Source: Gnetum montanum (lineage: Eukaryota > Streptophyta > Gnetopsida > Gnetales > Gnetaceae). Taken from it: DNA of 64,000 bases. Each line of letters begins with the position of its first letter. Within the stretch, counting starts at the first letter, position 1. The notes under the pieces are model-generated. The model saw only the letters and a list, made by a program, of their open reading frames with translations, was not told where the DNA came from and did no database searches. Of this stretch, positions 21,579 to 33,283 are shown one piece after another. A program made the translations under genes and the position numbers. Where the stretch lies: positions 107,887-171,886 of the forward strand of contig MNCI01034296.1 of the NCBI GenBank assembly GCA_015680685.1, given 5' to 3'.

Positions 21579-24110
21579 ATGTCTCCTTCTTTTTATGAGA
21601 GTGCTTCACTGCCTAGGTCCAACACAATGAACAATTGGAGGTGGAGTACACATGATGATCCACCAATGCCCCAACAGTTTTGCATGGTATACGCTCATTC
21701 TGATGAGTATGTACCAAACTTTACCTTTATCCTCCACTAGGATAAACAATTGCATTGGCATGATTTAGAAGGTAACATAGCATTACCTCCCGATTGCTCA
21801 ATCCCAAGCATGCTTCTTCGTGCTCGCACATAAATTAGTATGTAGCACTTATAGGTAGAGTACGTTGTGCATGAACATGACTCGAGAGAGTATCGATCCA
21901 CAGAGGAAAAATGCCAAAGGTACTTACAACAGGAGAGACATTACAAATCTATGAGGGGAAAGTGGTCTCAAGATGTTCCATATGTCCTAAGTGAAAATGA
22001 GGGTGGTGAACCTACCTCGGGAGGTTTTCCACAAAACGATGTTCCTCTCATTGACTTTGGTCAAGGAGTGGTGTATTAGTATCTTCACTCAATTATTCAT
22101 AACCCAGGTTCTGATACCAACGGACATAAAGAGTCCAAAAAAGGAACACAAACATGTGACATTGATAGAAATTCTAATTGTAACCATGATTGAGGCTGAG
22201 ACCACCAAAGAGAAAGTGACAAATGCCATCATGATGCCAATCCTTCTACCTCTTTACCTTCATCATCTCCTTCCCCCTCTCCATCAAGATTTGAATGCAG
22301 TCGCAAAGGGAAAGACCATGAGCACAATGGTAAGCAAAATAGAGATCATAGACAAAACAGTCGAGAAAGGGGATGAGGGCATTCCAGAGAAACACATCAT
22401 GAAAGAAGGAAGAGTAGAGAACAACATAGGCATCATAGACACCATAGCCAATATGATCATGATGAACCCCTACTCACCACCTGAAGTATGTTAGACATAA
22501 CAAAGGTCATTAGGATTCCAACAAGGCACCAGAAGGACAATAGGATCAAAATACTAGACATGAACAACATCCCATGATTTGAAAGGGGAGACAATGTTGA
22601 TCCTCAAAACCATCTACAAGCATTTCATGATGCATGTGCCTTGCAAAATATAGAAAATGAGTGGAAAAAACTAAATTTTTTTCCATGGACACTAATCAAG
22701 GAAGCGGAAAGTTGGTATTAGTCCTTAGAACCAGAATCCATTTGTCGATGGAGTACCATGTTAGAGTTATTCAACAATAAGTATCAAATGTACTCCCAAG
22801 TGTTCAACCTATGTAGGAAAATCTAAGGATGGAAATAAGGAGGAAACAAACCCTTGGATGCTACCATGGGCCAATATTATATATTATTACATCATTGCCT
22901 TGGCCATGGTTACTCGCAAAAGGGAACAACTACATCATCTCATGGATGGGCTTAGGTATGAAACACGAAGAACCCTTGGGACTTATGCCCAAGGAAAGCT
23001 ATATGAGCTCAGAGCTCATCAAATACAAAGATTGTTGGAGCAAGTTGCCAAGGAGGAAGGTGAGTTAAGGAAAATAAAATATGGAGAAATACAATAGGGA
23101 TCCTTCCCTTCGAAAGAAGGAAGTTAGATTTTGTGAAGATGAAGAAGAATCAGCACTTGAAGAGATGGTGAATAGGAAGACTTTGCCTATTCAAAATTTT
23201 GCATCATATATATTGACAAAGGTAGATCAAATGTGGAACTCCCTAGATGATAAATTTCAAACCATTCTAAAAATAGTCGAGGAGTCTAGAGAGAAAAGTA
23301 GTGACCAAGAGAGAAGGAAAAAAGAAGAAGCTGAGTCTACACATAACAAAGGTAAGGGCAAAGTTGTCATCATTGAAGAGGTTGTGGATTTGGACACAAA
23401 AAATGATGGTGAATGTGAGATATGCCAATATGATCATCCTAAAGGATGTTGCCTAGTAGTCTCACATCTGCAAGAGTTTGGGTGTATGCACTAAACTCAC
23501 GATTAAATAGACGGCAAACACCAAAAAGGTTATCTTATCCTCAAGGTAACCTAAGGCAGTTCCACCAACCCTTGATGTATTATTCTAGTGGAGATCCACC
23601 ATAATTTAATGAATAGTATGAATAATGGCAACACCCATAATCATGGGGAATGTCATTACCACATCAACAATACCCTTACCATCAATGTGACCCATACGAG
23701 TACTACGTGTAGCAGCCAATCTCTCCATATAACTCCACTAGTCACATCACTCCTCAACCTCACTACCAAACCCACGAGTACTATAGAACTCCTTCTCCTA
23801 GGAGTGATGTTCCACAAACGTATGATCCTTCTCATCTGACCGCACCTCTTCCACCATTATCTCACCACTTGCTTCAACTATGCAGGGTGAGCTTCCTACC
23901 TAGCTGCAGCAACGTAACACTACAAGGGCTATCAATCCTCAACCTATTGTTGGTTCAAACAACTGCACAAAGAAGAGATCCTTCTTTAGAACCAATAGTC
24001 CAACCAAGTTCTTATAGCCACAAGCAGCTAATTGTCCAATTGCCTCACCATCGTTTGAATCTTTGGAGCTTCCTTGGAACCAAAAATTACACCCAACGCA
24101 CATGGTCATG
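21579..24110 (+). pseudogene. E4 gag, degenerate
   Basis: The likely start is the ATG at 21579 (MSPSFYESASLPRSN), aligned with the starts of E3, E5 and E7. Next come the QFCMVYAHSDEYVPNFTF block, a charged region at 21867-22490, and the core with FHDACALQNIENEW near 22630. The best-kept parts are 22858-23097 (LRYETRRTLGTYAQGKLYEL) and 23081-23494, which holds a compact zinc knuckle C-E-I-C-Q-Y-D-H-P-K-G-C-C near 23414-23452. A Pro/His-rich tail follows. Stops and shifts occur every few hundred bases. Confidence 0.88.
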
Positions 24111-27100
24111 TTGACTCATGCCATTGTCAATTAGATTAAAGCTGGCCATCTTCCTAGGAAATTCTGTGATCCTTGAAGTCCTCTTATATATTTTTAAATT
24201 GTTGGAAATGAGCCTTACAAAGCTCTTTTGGATTTAGGTTCTAGTGTTAACATAATCTCTCAAGAAATGTACAAAGCTTGGAACCTGCCTCCACTAAAAA
24301 AGAGTAACATTATTTAGAGTTAGCTGACTAGTCCATCACTGTTCCATTAGGACTAGTGAAGGACATTGTCACCACTATTTGTGGATGATCATACCTAGCC
24401 AATTTCCTAGTGATACAAGTCAAGAATTATAAGGGGGACTTCCTAATCATAATGGGAAGAGCATGGCTAAGCACGATTGATGCATGCCTAGGAATATGTG
24501 ATCTTTCCCTAGAAATATCAAAGGAAAATACATTTGGAAAGATCGAGAAGAAGAAAGTTCCATGTATTGCATACAATGACACAGGGTGCAACTGCATGCA
24601 GAAGTCCTAGTTTGTACAATGTTTAACATTGCCTGCATGCAACTAGTGTGCACAAGTGACTAACATACAAAGATGCCTGTATGCAGTAGCCACAAGATAG
24701 GAAGGCACCTAGTGGCTGACAACTAACCAAGAGAGAAATTCAAATCTATGCATGGAACTAATTGAGAGCTTGACTTGTGCCTATATCGATAGCATAGATA
24801 CATTAGAGTAAGTCCATCATCAACTTCCAAGTCCTGACATCGAAAATACCAACTAGGAGAAGTTGGAAACTCCTGACAAGCTTAAGTGAGAGCCCCTCGA
24901 ATTAAAAGCGTTACCCACCAATATGGAATATACATTACTCCATAATGGCAAATTAGTAATCATTAACGCTAAGCTCTCTCCTCAACAAAAAGAAAGAATA
25001 CTAAAGATGGTAAATAAATGGTTGAAAGCCTTTGCTTGGTAAAATCCCAAATTAACTAGAATAGATCCTAGAATATGCCAACATAGAATTTACATTGACC
25101 CCTCCATGAAGCCTCGACAACAACTACTAAGGTGACTAAACCCAAAGCTTAAGTAAGTGGTTAAAGAAGAAATTGAAAAACTTCTAAAAGCTGGGTTCAT
25201 CTACCCCATTACTGATAGTGAATGGGTTAGTCCATTAGTCATTGTGCCTAAAAAGGGAGGTAAATGGAGGGTGCGTATAGACTTTAGGCTATTAAACATG
25301 ACAACATTTAAAGACCATTTCCCATTACCATTCGTTGAAAAATTCCTAGATACCATTGTAGGGCATTGCTACTATAGTTTTCTGGATGGTTACAGTGGAT
25401 ATAATCAAATTCAAATAGTACCAAAAGACCAAGCCAAGACTACATTCACAAGTCATTGGAGGACATTTTCATATAAGCAGATGTCGTTTGGCTTGTGCAA
25501 TGCACCAGCAACATTTCAACATCTAGTTCTAAGTATATTTTAGAAGTAAATAGGGAATGGTGTGGAGGTCTTTATGGATGATTTCTCCACCTATGGAGTG
25601 GACTTTGAACAAGAATTGGACTGATTAGAGCAAGTATTGAAACAATGTGTAGAAACCAACTTAAGGTTCAATTGGAAAAAAAGCCATTTAATGGTCTAAG
25701 AAGGTGTTGTGTTAGGGAATAAGATTTCACAAACAAGGATAGAGGTAGATCCCAAAAAGATTAAAGTCATCCAAGGAATCACTTGTTAACCTGAAACTAT
25801 AAAAGATATCCAATCATTCCTTGGACGTACTGGCTATTATAGATGCTTCATCAAGAACTTTTCAAAGATTGCAAAACCATTGGTAGAATTAACGAAGAAG
25901 GACGTACCCTTCGAATGGAACAAGGAATGTGAGCTAGCTTTCCAAACCTTGAAATAGAAGCTTGTAGAAACATCTATTCCACAAGCTCTTAACTAGTCTA
26001 GATCATTCCACAAAATGACTGACGCATCCAAATTTACTTTAGGAGCCATACTTACATAGTTAGATGACCAAAAATGACCCTATTACATTCACTGTGCAAG
26101 TCGAAGTATTGCTGGCCCACAACTCAATTACACTACAATAGAAAAAGAATTAATGGTTGTGGTGTTTGCACTAGAAAAATTTAGGCACTATGTATTGGGC
26201 TATAAAATATTTGTACACACAGATCATAGTGCAATATGGTTCCTAATGAATAAACCAATGGTGAGCCCTTGCATCATATGATGGTTTGTGATCTTACAAG
26301 AGTTTGATCTTACGATGATTGATTGTAAAGGCACCAAGAATATTGTGGCTGATCACTTATCCTGGTTATTATGGGACAACAAAGAGGATGAACATCCAAT
26401 TTTTAACTGCTTCCTTGATAAATTCCTCTTTGCAGGTGTAATAAAAAATCAATTAACCATAGAGACAAACTAGTATAGTAGCATTCTTACCTATCTTCTC
26501 ACACAAGAAACACCACAAGGGTTAGACATTAAAAAGAAATAACAGCTTCTTCATTGAGCCAAATATTTCATGGAAATTAATGGATACCTTTATAAGGTAT
26601 GTTCTGATGGCTTAGTATGATGGTATGTTCCTGATGGAGATCAATTGTGAGTTCTCCAAGATGCTCATGAGGGCCTTTGTGGGGGTCATTACGCTAGGGG
26701 ACAAACAACCATTAAAATATTGCTTGCAGGATATTATTGGCCTACATTGCTTTAGGATGCTCATCATTTCATCCAATCTTGTGAGCACTACCAACATGAT
26801 CAGGGAATGACTGCTAGAATGGAGGGTCCACATTAATGGATTTGACCTTTAGAACCCTTTGACATATGGGGAATTGATTTTATGGGGCCTATCACACCAA
26901 TGTCCAATAGAAAAGCCTATATTATTGTTGTTGTTGACTATTTTACAAAGTGGGAAAAAGTAACCACTGTTACTAATTATACATCATCTACCACTACACG
27001 ATTTGTTTAACAACAAATCGTAAATAGGTTTGGCGTGCCTTGTGCACTTATTTCCGATAATGGTACAAATTTTACAGGTGTGACCTTTTGAAAATTAATG

Positions 27101-27715
27101 CAACGCTTAGGAGTGGAGCATAAGCTAACTACACCATATCATCCTCAAGTGAATGGTCAAGGTGAAGTAACCAATAGGGAGATCACAAAAATATTGACAC
27201 GAACCATTAGCAAATATAGGCAAGACTGGAGCACCAAATTGAATGATGCTCTTTGGGCATACCGCTCCACATGGAAACTCCCTATAGGCTATTCTCCCTA
27301 TGAGTTAGTGTACAGTAAACTTCCAATACTCCCTATCCAAGCTGAGCTTCGTACACTATCTACCGCATGTGACCTCAACCTTGACCTTAGCCTAGCACAA
27401 AAAGAACAGTTAATGAACCTTAACTTGCTAGATGAAAATTGATTAGCTGCCTTGTCATCCAATGAATTGCACAAGGCCTTCAACAAGAAACCTCATGACC
27501 TAAGAATTAGAAAAGTTAGGTACCAATCAGGAGATAAGGTTCTTTATTGGAATCCCACACATGTGCCACAACGAACTAAATTTCAAATGCTATGGAAAGG
27601 ACCTTATATTATTCATGAAACGTTTCCTTCAGGGGCCATCATGATCTATAAACTTGAGGGCCCAGATAGGAAATTATTAGTCAACATCTAGCAAACCAAA
27701 CCTTTCCATGAGCCT
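24111..27715 (+). pseudogene. E4 pol: protease, RT, RNase H, integrase, degenerate
   Basis: The retropepsin motif is read as LLDLGSSVNIIS near 24225 (Ser to Leu beside the catalytic Asp) and IIMGRAWLSTIDACLG near 24447. RT starts near 25157 with KLLKAGFIYPI, followed by WRVRIDFRLLN, FLDGYSGYNQIQ, FGLCNAPATFQ and the catalytic F-M-D-D-F-S near 25573. RNase H shows TDAS near 26018 and THSAI-type text near 26220. The integrase zinc finger (about 26660-26800) has its last Cys changed to Tyr (SCEHYQ). The core residues are all present: [12 protein letters not shown] near 26860, ISDNGTNF near 27052 and NGQGEVTNREI near 27150. A GPYI module is near 27600. In-frame stops are scattered but modest in number. 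Confidence 0.92.
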
Positions 27716-29715
27716 AAAATGGCCAGTACTAACACTACCTCTATTAATGGACAACCTTGCTCATTATTTCGAATCTCCTCCTTCCAACTCAATCATGGGG
27801 AAGATGGCCACTAATGCTAACCATTCTAAAGCCCCTAGTTCCTTTGTCTTTTTTGTTTTACCCATTCTTCATCTTTACTTATTTTTTTTTACACCATCGT
27901 TAACAATTTTACTATTTCTTCCTCTATTACATTTTGTTTGAATTGCTCTCACTCGTCATGTAATAAGTGCTCATGATGGTGGATTGTACTATAATGGTGT
28001 TGATTGCTAATGTTTGGTTTTTACCTTTGACTTTTAATGTTGATGCTAAGATATGGTTTCTTTTAATAAAACAAGCAATGAGTCCACATCATCCATTCAT
28101 CCATACAACTCCATGGTCTCCCTTTGTTTTGGAAATGTACTATCCTTTTTTCTAAGCAAACTTATTAATGAATTGGTGGCTTGGTATTCTTCAAACTAAG
28201 GAAAGATACAAATGTATTGAAAAGGGTGTGACTTCAAGGGGATCCGATGCATTTGTGCTAGCTATTCTCTTGGGTCCTTAGATGTTTTTCATAGATTTTC
28301 CGCCATTCCTCTATTGACCAATATCAGGAAGTTAACTAAATCAAATAAGTTTTTGCATGGTGTGGTTCTCACTTAAATAAAAAACTAATGGGAATTCAAA
28401 GCATACCCCTTAGACATAATAAAGAAACATGGGCTACAAGCATTGGTTATGGCACTAGAAAGACATGTTACCCATGCCTGAAGGTTCCCTCTAACTACGG
28501 TCCTTCTTCACTTCCTGTTTCTATATTCTTCTCCTTTTGGAATGGTGGTTGCTTTGTGAAAGCATTCTCATTGCTTCAGGAGGATGGGTTGGTCAAGTGT
28601 GTTGATGCGAGGCCATTGGATGTGGTTAATTTTAATCTAGATTTGGGCCGAATTTTATTAAGTGACCTTAATCACATACTACGCAAGGGACTTTACACAA
28701 CCTTGATTTTGGGATTCCATTCCATTCCATTCTCTCTTTCCGTATTGCTTTCCATATTCCACCTCATTGCTGATTTTATGATTAGTATATATCTTAGTTG
28801 ATGCATTCTTATTCTTTGGTAAATTCTTGTGGGTAAGTTCTTAGCCATTGTTTCCATATGACATTCCTAAAGCCTATGGACTCTTTGGTTTGTGGGTTTG
28901 TTAGGGCATCAGGGGCATGAGCCTGCTTTGGGAAGGACCCACTGGCATTCTTTTTTGATGCAATTGTTAAGTTCTTTCCCTTAAACATTTCCTACAATCA
29001 ACTATTTCTCGTTTCACCCCATCCATGACATCTATTTTTGTTTTTGTTTTATTGGCTTCACCATTGTTATTTCTCTCATCTTTCTTGTTCTTTTGTTTTC
29101 CATCCTATTGCTACCAAAGGTTCGTTCTTAGTTGTAGGGGCCTGTTGCAAATTTTTCCATTTCATTACTTATCTCACCCCTACACCTTGGGTAGTTATCA
29201 GTTGCAAACCTCTAACCCAGTATCTACCATACCCACAACCTAGCCAATGTGCTTCATATCGAGGCAAGGTATCAATTACATTATACCTTATCTAACCTTG
29301 CTAATTTGTGATCGTGTTGTGTGTGTAGATGGTGATCACATGAACAATGCACTAGGATAGAAGGGAGTACTCAGGATGGACTGGAGCAAAAAGCATTTAC
29401 GCAGGGAACAAGCTTGTTCATGTGGCCATGGATGAACAACGGTGTGCACATTTTCAACATTAGTAGCAAAGCACCTCATTTTCTTTTCTCTCTTTCTTCA
29501 AGCTGTCAAATGAGGGTCTAGATGTCATCTATGTATAGTGTTCACCAAAATGGTTATGAATACCAATGTTGTAATATGTTTGTCGATCAGTTCACCGAGC
29601 ACTTTGAGTTTGTCATTCCATGTCACCGTTGGTTTTCGTTTAGTCAATAATCCCATACCTTCCCAAACATTTTGTAAGGAACTCGAGGATGAGTTTTCAT
29701 TCAGTCGTGGGGGTA
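27716..29715 (+). other. E4 3' non-coding region
   Basis: Two kb without a recognised long ORF. Shared blocks are the T-rich start (27840-27950), gggaattcaaagcatacccctt (28390), gaaggacccactggcat (28932) and a GGTTCGTTCTTAGTTGTAGG word (29120). An acceptor-like gttgtgtgtgtag ends at 29328 and is followed by the short ORF trace with YSGWTGA and LFSLSS. The polypurine tract lies at 29703-29715. An open stretch of about 137 codons at 28388-28801 is not conserved in frame with E5 and is not called. Confidence 0.65.
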
Positions 29716-30536
29716 TGATGAGTCGTGATATTGGATACACAATATCAAAGGTGCCAAAGCGATATCGAACATGCAATATTGGAGCTTGTCTCGTTGCCTA
29801 TAAATAAGAGACGAGGGCACTTGATTTCACAGTTAGTTTCTTAGTTCCTTAGTCGCACTCTTGCAGTTTTCCCCTTTCCAGAGTTGGAATTATTTCTGAG
29901 TGTCCGCAATAGGAGTCATAAAGTGAATGGATCTTTATTTGAGCATTGTGTACTTGTGCATACCTTGTGTCCAGAAATAAAGACAAGCTTTGTGATAAAC
30001 CTTGCAACATTAAGAATAGCTTAATTATTTCATTTAAATGTTAATTACTGTTACTCACTACTCTCATTATTTAATTAATGTTATTTTATTAAATTGTTAA
30101 TTATCAATGAATTAGCACACTCAGTACAACCACTTCGAGCATACGTGAAACACTTGGTAACCTAGTAATGACTAGCGTTTGGTAATCCTAGTAGTGTTAC
30201 ACTGGTTCAGGATGTGTCCAGCAAGTGGGAACGGATGCTGGTGTTAGGACTAGTTAGAGCATAGTTGATTAGTGAAATTAAATTAGTTACTCAATTATTT
30301 TATTTTTCCATTTCAAGCATTAGGAACATAAAACATAAAAAACATAAAAATCATATACCTCAAGTTTACTTAACCATACAATCGTGCCTTACAAGTAAGC
30401 TTGGGGAGATAATGATTGCATAACCCATCCTTGTTTTGTGTAAGCACATAAGCACTTAATCCTTGGAGTTCAACCGGATCACGCGCAAATGCTCGTATTT
30501 GTATGGTTGGGTGTAGGGGTACCTCACCGCTCATCA
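29716..30536 (+). repeat. E4 3' LTR
   Basis: 821 bp, paired with 20590-21439. It carries four GATATC-type words (29724-29785), TATA at 29799 and the end CTCATCA. It differs from the 5' LTR at many sites, mostly transitions, and in the word count. Confidence 0.95.
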
Positions 30537-30541
30537 TTACT

Positions 30542-30864
30542 CTTAAGCATCCTCATGAGATGTTATTTCTTATTAAGGTTTTATTGAAAAGAGAAGAAGA
30601 ACACTCTATCTAAAGATAAAATAATGTATTAATTAGAAATAAAAAGCAAATAGCAACAAAAGTTGATAGCTCCTAAACTTAAGGCTTCGAAATAAAAAGA
30701 AATTAATATAGTAGAAAATGAACTAATTATTTAGCTTTCACTAGAAACTTTTTGCTTAAAGTTGTAATTAAAAAGCAACATCTTATCTAACAAAATAATG
30801 AGCTAAACACTTGAGCCACCTATCACTTGTAAAATGATCATTGACACTTCAAATTATGATCCTT
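30542..30864. other. spacer, nothing recognised
   Basis: AT-rich DNA immediately beyond the TTACT duplication, with no ORF. Confidence 0.5.
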
Positions 30865-31035
30865 TATATAAACAATGAGATGCTAGCCTAGTAGTAAGAC
30901 TCTTAATTTGGAAGGTCTAGATTATGGGTTCAATTTTGGTGGGTAATGCTGAGGTATAAGGTTCTAATTTGACTATATGTCTTATGGATAAATATTCTTA
31001 ATGCTTGTCCTTTTTCATGTAAGAAAAATGATTAT
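30865..31035 (+). repeat. tRNA-derived SINE-like fragment
   Basis: gctagcctagtagtaagac resembles an RNA polymerase III A box (TRGCNNAGTNGG). About 35 nt further, gggttcaattttgg resembles a B box (GGTTCRANNCC). A unique part and an A-rich tail (about 31020-31047) follow. This is the layout of plant tRNA-derived SINEs. No clear target duplication was found. Confidence 0.45.
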
Positions 31036-31156
31036 GAAAAAAAAATGTGTTTAAGTTAAAGATAGAAAAAACAATATGAAGTTAAAGATATGAAAAATCA
31101 AGTTAATATCAATGATAAGAATGATCAAAAGTTATAGTAACATTCTTTTAGAAACT

Positions 31157-31178
31157 ATATATATATATATATATATAG
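31157..31178 (+). repeat. (TA)n microsatellite
   Basis: About eleven TA dinucleotides in a row within AT-rich DNA. Confidence 0.8.
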
Positions 31179-31534
31179 TAGCATTGTATAAAATGAGGTG
31201 CTAGTGTAGTTAGTGTATATACTGGTTTAGCTATATATCTATTATTTGGCCTTAAGAATCTCTTTGTTTCTCAAATTAATAAAATTTCATAGTTGATTAG
31301 TTGAGAATTGATTTTCATGCTGGAAAAAAAATTTAAACTAAGGTTAAATAATTATTGCCATGGCATTTGTTTAGCTTTAAATTTTTTGTTAGTAATTGGC
31401 ACAACTACAATGTTCATCTTGCTAAGGAGGATCCTAGGAGGGTTGGTAGATAAGCAAATCCCTAGCCTCTTCAAGCAAATGCACTCAAGCTCAAACCCAC
31501 TCTTCAACTTGAGAAATGAACACCTTACCATAAC

Positions 31535-31625
31535 TTCNCGATGCTAGGAGTGGAATTTGAACCTTCGTTGACAATAATGTGTGAGATGACTGTCTCAGGT
31601 ACAACCATAGCTCAAATCATTTTTC
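31535..31625 (-). repeat. possible second SINE-like fragment
   Basis: On the minus strand gagctatggttgtacctgag could be a worn A box and ggttcaaattccactcc a good B box match, about 45 nt apart. A single N at 31538 interrupts the 3' side. The evidence is weak. Confidence 0.3.
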
Positions 31626-31740
31626 GCTGGACGAGCATGGTGAGGAGTCCAACCGTGGTGGATTGGATGAAAAAAGAAATTACAGTTCAACCTCTATGTG
31701 GTTTTTTTTTTTCAAATAAAATATAAGGCAACTTCTACTT

Positions 31741-33283
31741 CTATGTTATTATAAGATGCGAATGCAGCGAGCGATGGATGAGGTGGGAGAGGCGCTGGTA
31801 GAGACGGTCGAAATTATCATCTCGTTTGATCAGGCTCAGTCTCACATACGATGCATCTGCACCAAACAGGACGCCGGTTCTCCCCAAGATTCCTGCTTCT
31901 TCCCTCAACACTGCTGCACAGTCTTTGTCTTTTTTGCATTTTACCCATGCATATCCTACAGCCACGCAAAATTTCTCCTCATTTCCTTAAATCACCCACG
32001 CATATAAATTAAACTGATGATGAGCAGATCAAATAAAATACGTTACCGTGCGATGGATCCAAAACTCGCTTGAAAAAATTGCAGTAAGCAGGGCTGAGCT
32101 TCTGCACCGAGAAGCGGTCAGAGCCGTGAAATATGTTGTCAATCTTGTGCCAACGGTTGCTCATGATGCGATACCCAAAATCAAACATCTTTTCTCCGCT
32201 GTTGTCACCTTTGTAACTTTTGATCAGGCTTTTCAGAAGAGTGGTGGCTCTCAGTTGGCTGTCATGCGCCACACCCACGATATTTTCCCATACATAATTT
32301 GACATTCTGTCGTATNCTCCAGCACAAGATTCATCGAGATTGTGACATCTCCCAATAACCCCGATGGATTTTCTCAAGAAGGATTTTTAAAGGGTGACAA
32401 TGTCAAAATTGTATCAGATAGAGTTTGTTACTGGCCACACTATACTGCCATTGGGGAAGCGGCCAACGAAGATGTAATGCTGTTCTCTCTTTCAAAGCTC
32501 ACCGGCCATGCCGGTACCAGATTCGGGTCTGTGATAATAACTTCATAGTACGCATACTCTTCCATTGTGTTTGNAAAGCCTGCAGGAAAATCATGATGAA
32601 AGTTAATCAAAAGTTCAAAACATATATGCTTTATGGTTTAGCAATGAAACTAAAACAGAAATTTTATAAGTCCATGGACCTTGTACATGCAATGAGTTTT
32701 GAAAACATCCCGGAAGAAACTAAAGTGTTCTCGGTAACATTTGAAACAGAGAAATCAGCTACGCACGTTGTAAAAGGGGGCAGATGCAACTACAAGTGTT
32801 GGATTCTGATATTCCGGAGAAGAGATGGTAAGACTGTTAATAGCGGCGTTGAGAAGTTGCATTGATCCAGCACCTGCAACGATATATCTGTTCTGCGTCA
32901 CTGCGTTGCCAACCAAGTCATGAAGTTTTCTAATCAGAGAATCCAATTCCGGAGAGATTAGGGAACCGATGGCATCATTGATTCTGTAGCTCATCCTGTA
33001 CCAGCCTGGAACCACTGTAGCGCTGGCCTCNNNNNNNNNNNNNNNNNNNNNNNNNNNNNNNNNNNNNNNNNNNNNNNNNNNNNNNNNNNNNNNNNNNNNN
33101 NNNNNNNNNNNNNNNNNNNNNNNNNNNNNNNNNNNNNNNNNNNNNNNNNNNNNNNNNNNNNNNNNNNNNNNNNNNNGCTGCTGCTCCGCTCCATGTGAGA
33201 TGCTCGGTTTCGATTGTATCACAGACACAGATCAAAGCCGCAAACAGCAGCCATAGAACTTGCTCATGACCCAATTTCTTCAT
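31741..33283 (-). CDS. alliinase / tryptophan aminotransferase-related (TAR) protein gene, with gap and mis-oriented exon
   Basis: This is a PLP-dependent aminotransferase of the plant alliinase C-terminal family; TAA1/TAR members convert tryptophan to indole-3-pyruvate in auxin synthesis, and alliinases cleave cysteine sulfoxides. Start ATG at 33283: MKKLGHEQ, a hydrophobic signal-like stretch (VLWLLFAALICVC), then TEHLTWSG, typical of the family before its EGF-like region. That region falls in the N gap 33031-33176. Exon 2 (33030 to about 32767) has WYRMSYRINDAIG, NAVTQNRYIVAGAGSMQL and VVASAPFYN. The next exon lies reversed at 32318-32526 and has FIEIVTSPNNPDG and the PLP-lysine text FSLSKLTGHAGTRFG. 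The following exon (32315-32047) has VGVAHDSQLRATTLL, FDFGYRIMSNRW and CNFFKRVLDP. The last exon (31955-31741, acceptor TGTAG at 31960-31956) has YAWVKCKKDKDC, GVLFGADASYVRLSL and a TAG stop. Frames are open throughout, so the gene may work. Alliinase versus TAR cannot be decided here. Confidence 0.88.
32317..32572 (+). other. mis-oriented contig carrying one exon of the TAR-like gene
   Basis: The exon encoding VTSPNNPDG through GTRFG reads on the plus strand while every other exon reads on the minus strand. The segment is bounded exactly by single Ns at 32316 and 32573. Family members have about 25 residues between PFYN and the VTSP block, and a few before YDRM; both pieces are missing at these joins. 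The Ns therefore stand for gaps, and the contig was probably placed backwards. Confidence 0.85.
33031..33176. other. assembly gap (146 N)
   Basis: Sized run of N between the first exon and exon 2 of the TAR-like gene. The missing sequence should hold the cysteine-rich EGF-like segment and at least one intron border. Confidence 0.99.

Larger units (their letters stand above)
20590..30536 (+). mobile_element. E4: full-length Ty3/gypsy (Athila/Tat-like) retrotransposon, 9.9 kb
   Basis: LTRs at 20590-21439 and 29716-30536 carry TGATGAG/CTCATCA ends and a perfect TTACT duplication (20585-20589 and 30537-30541). The order inside is primer site, gag, protease, RT, RNase H, integrase, 3' non-coding region, polypurine tract (agtcgtgggggta, 29703-29715). 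Stops and shifts disable all ORFs, but catalytic residues of RT and integrase are kept. The tRNA-Asp primer, the F-M-D-D-F-S box and the lack of a visible chromodomain point to the Athila/Tat branch. Confidence 0.96.

Noticed and set aside
28388-28801. 137-codon ORF in E4 as a gene
   Set aside because: The equivalent DNA in E5, E3 and E2 is not open in this frame. The sequence belongs to the 3' non-coding region.
32009-32548. A true inversion that killed the TAR-like gene
   Set aside because: The reversed segment is bounded exactly by single Ns and residues are missing at both ends, so an assembly error is the simpler explanation. It is kept as a finding to be checked.
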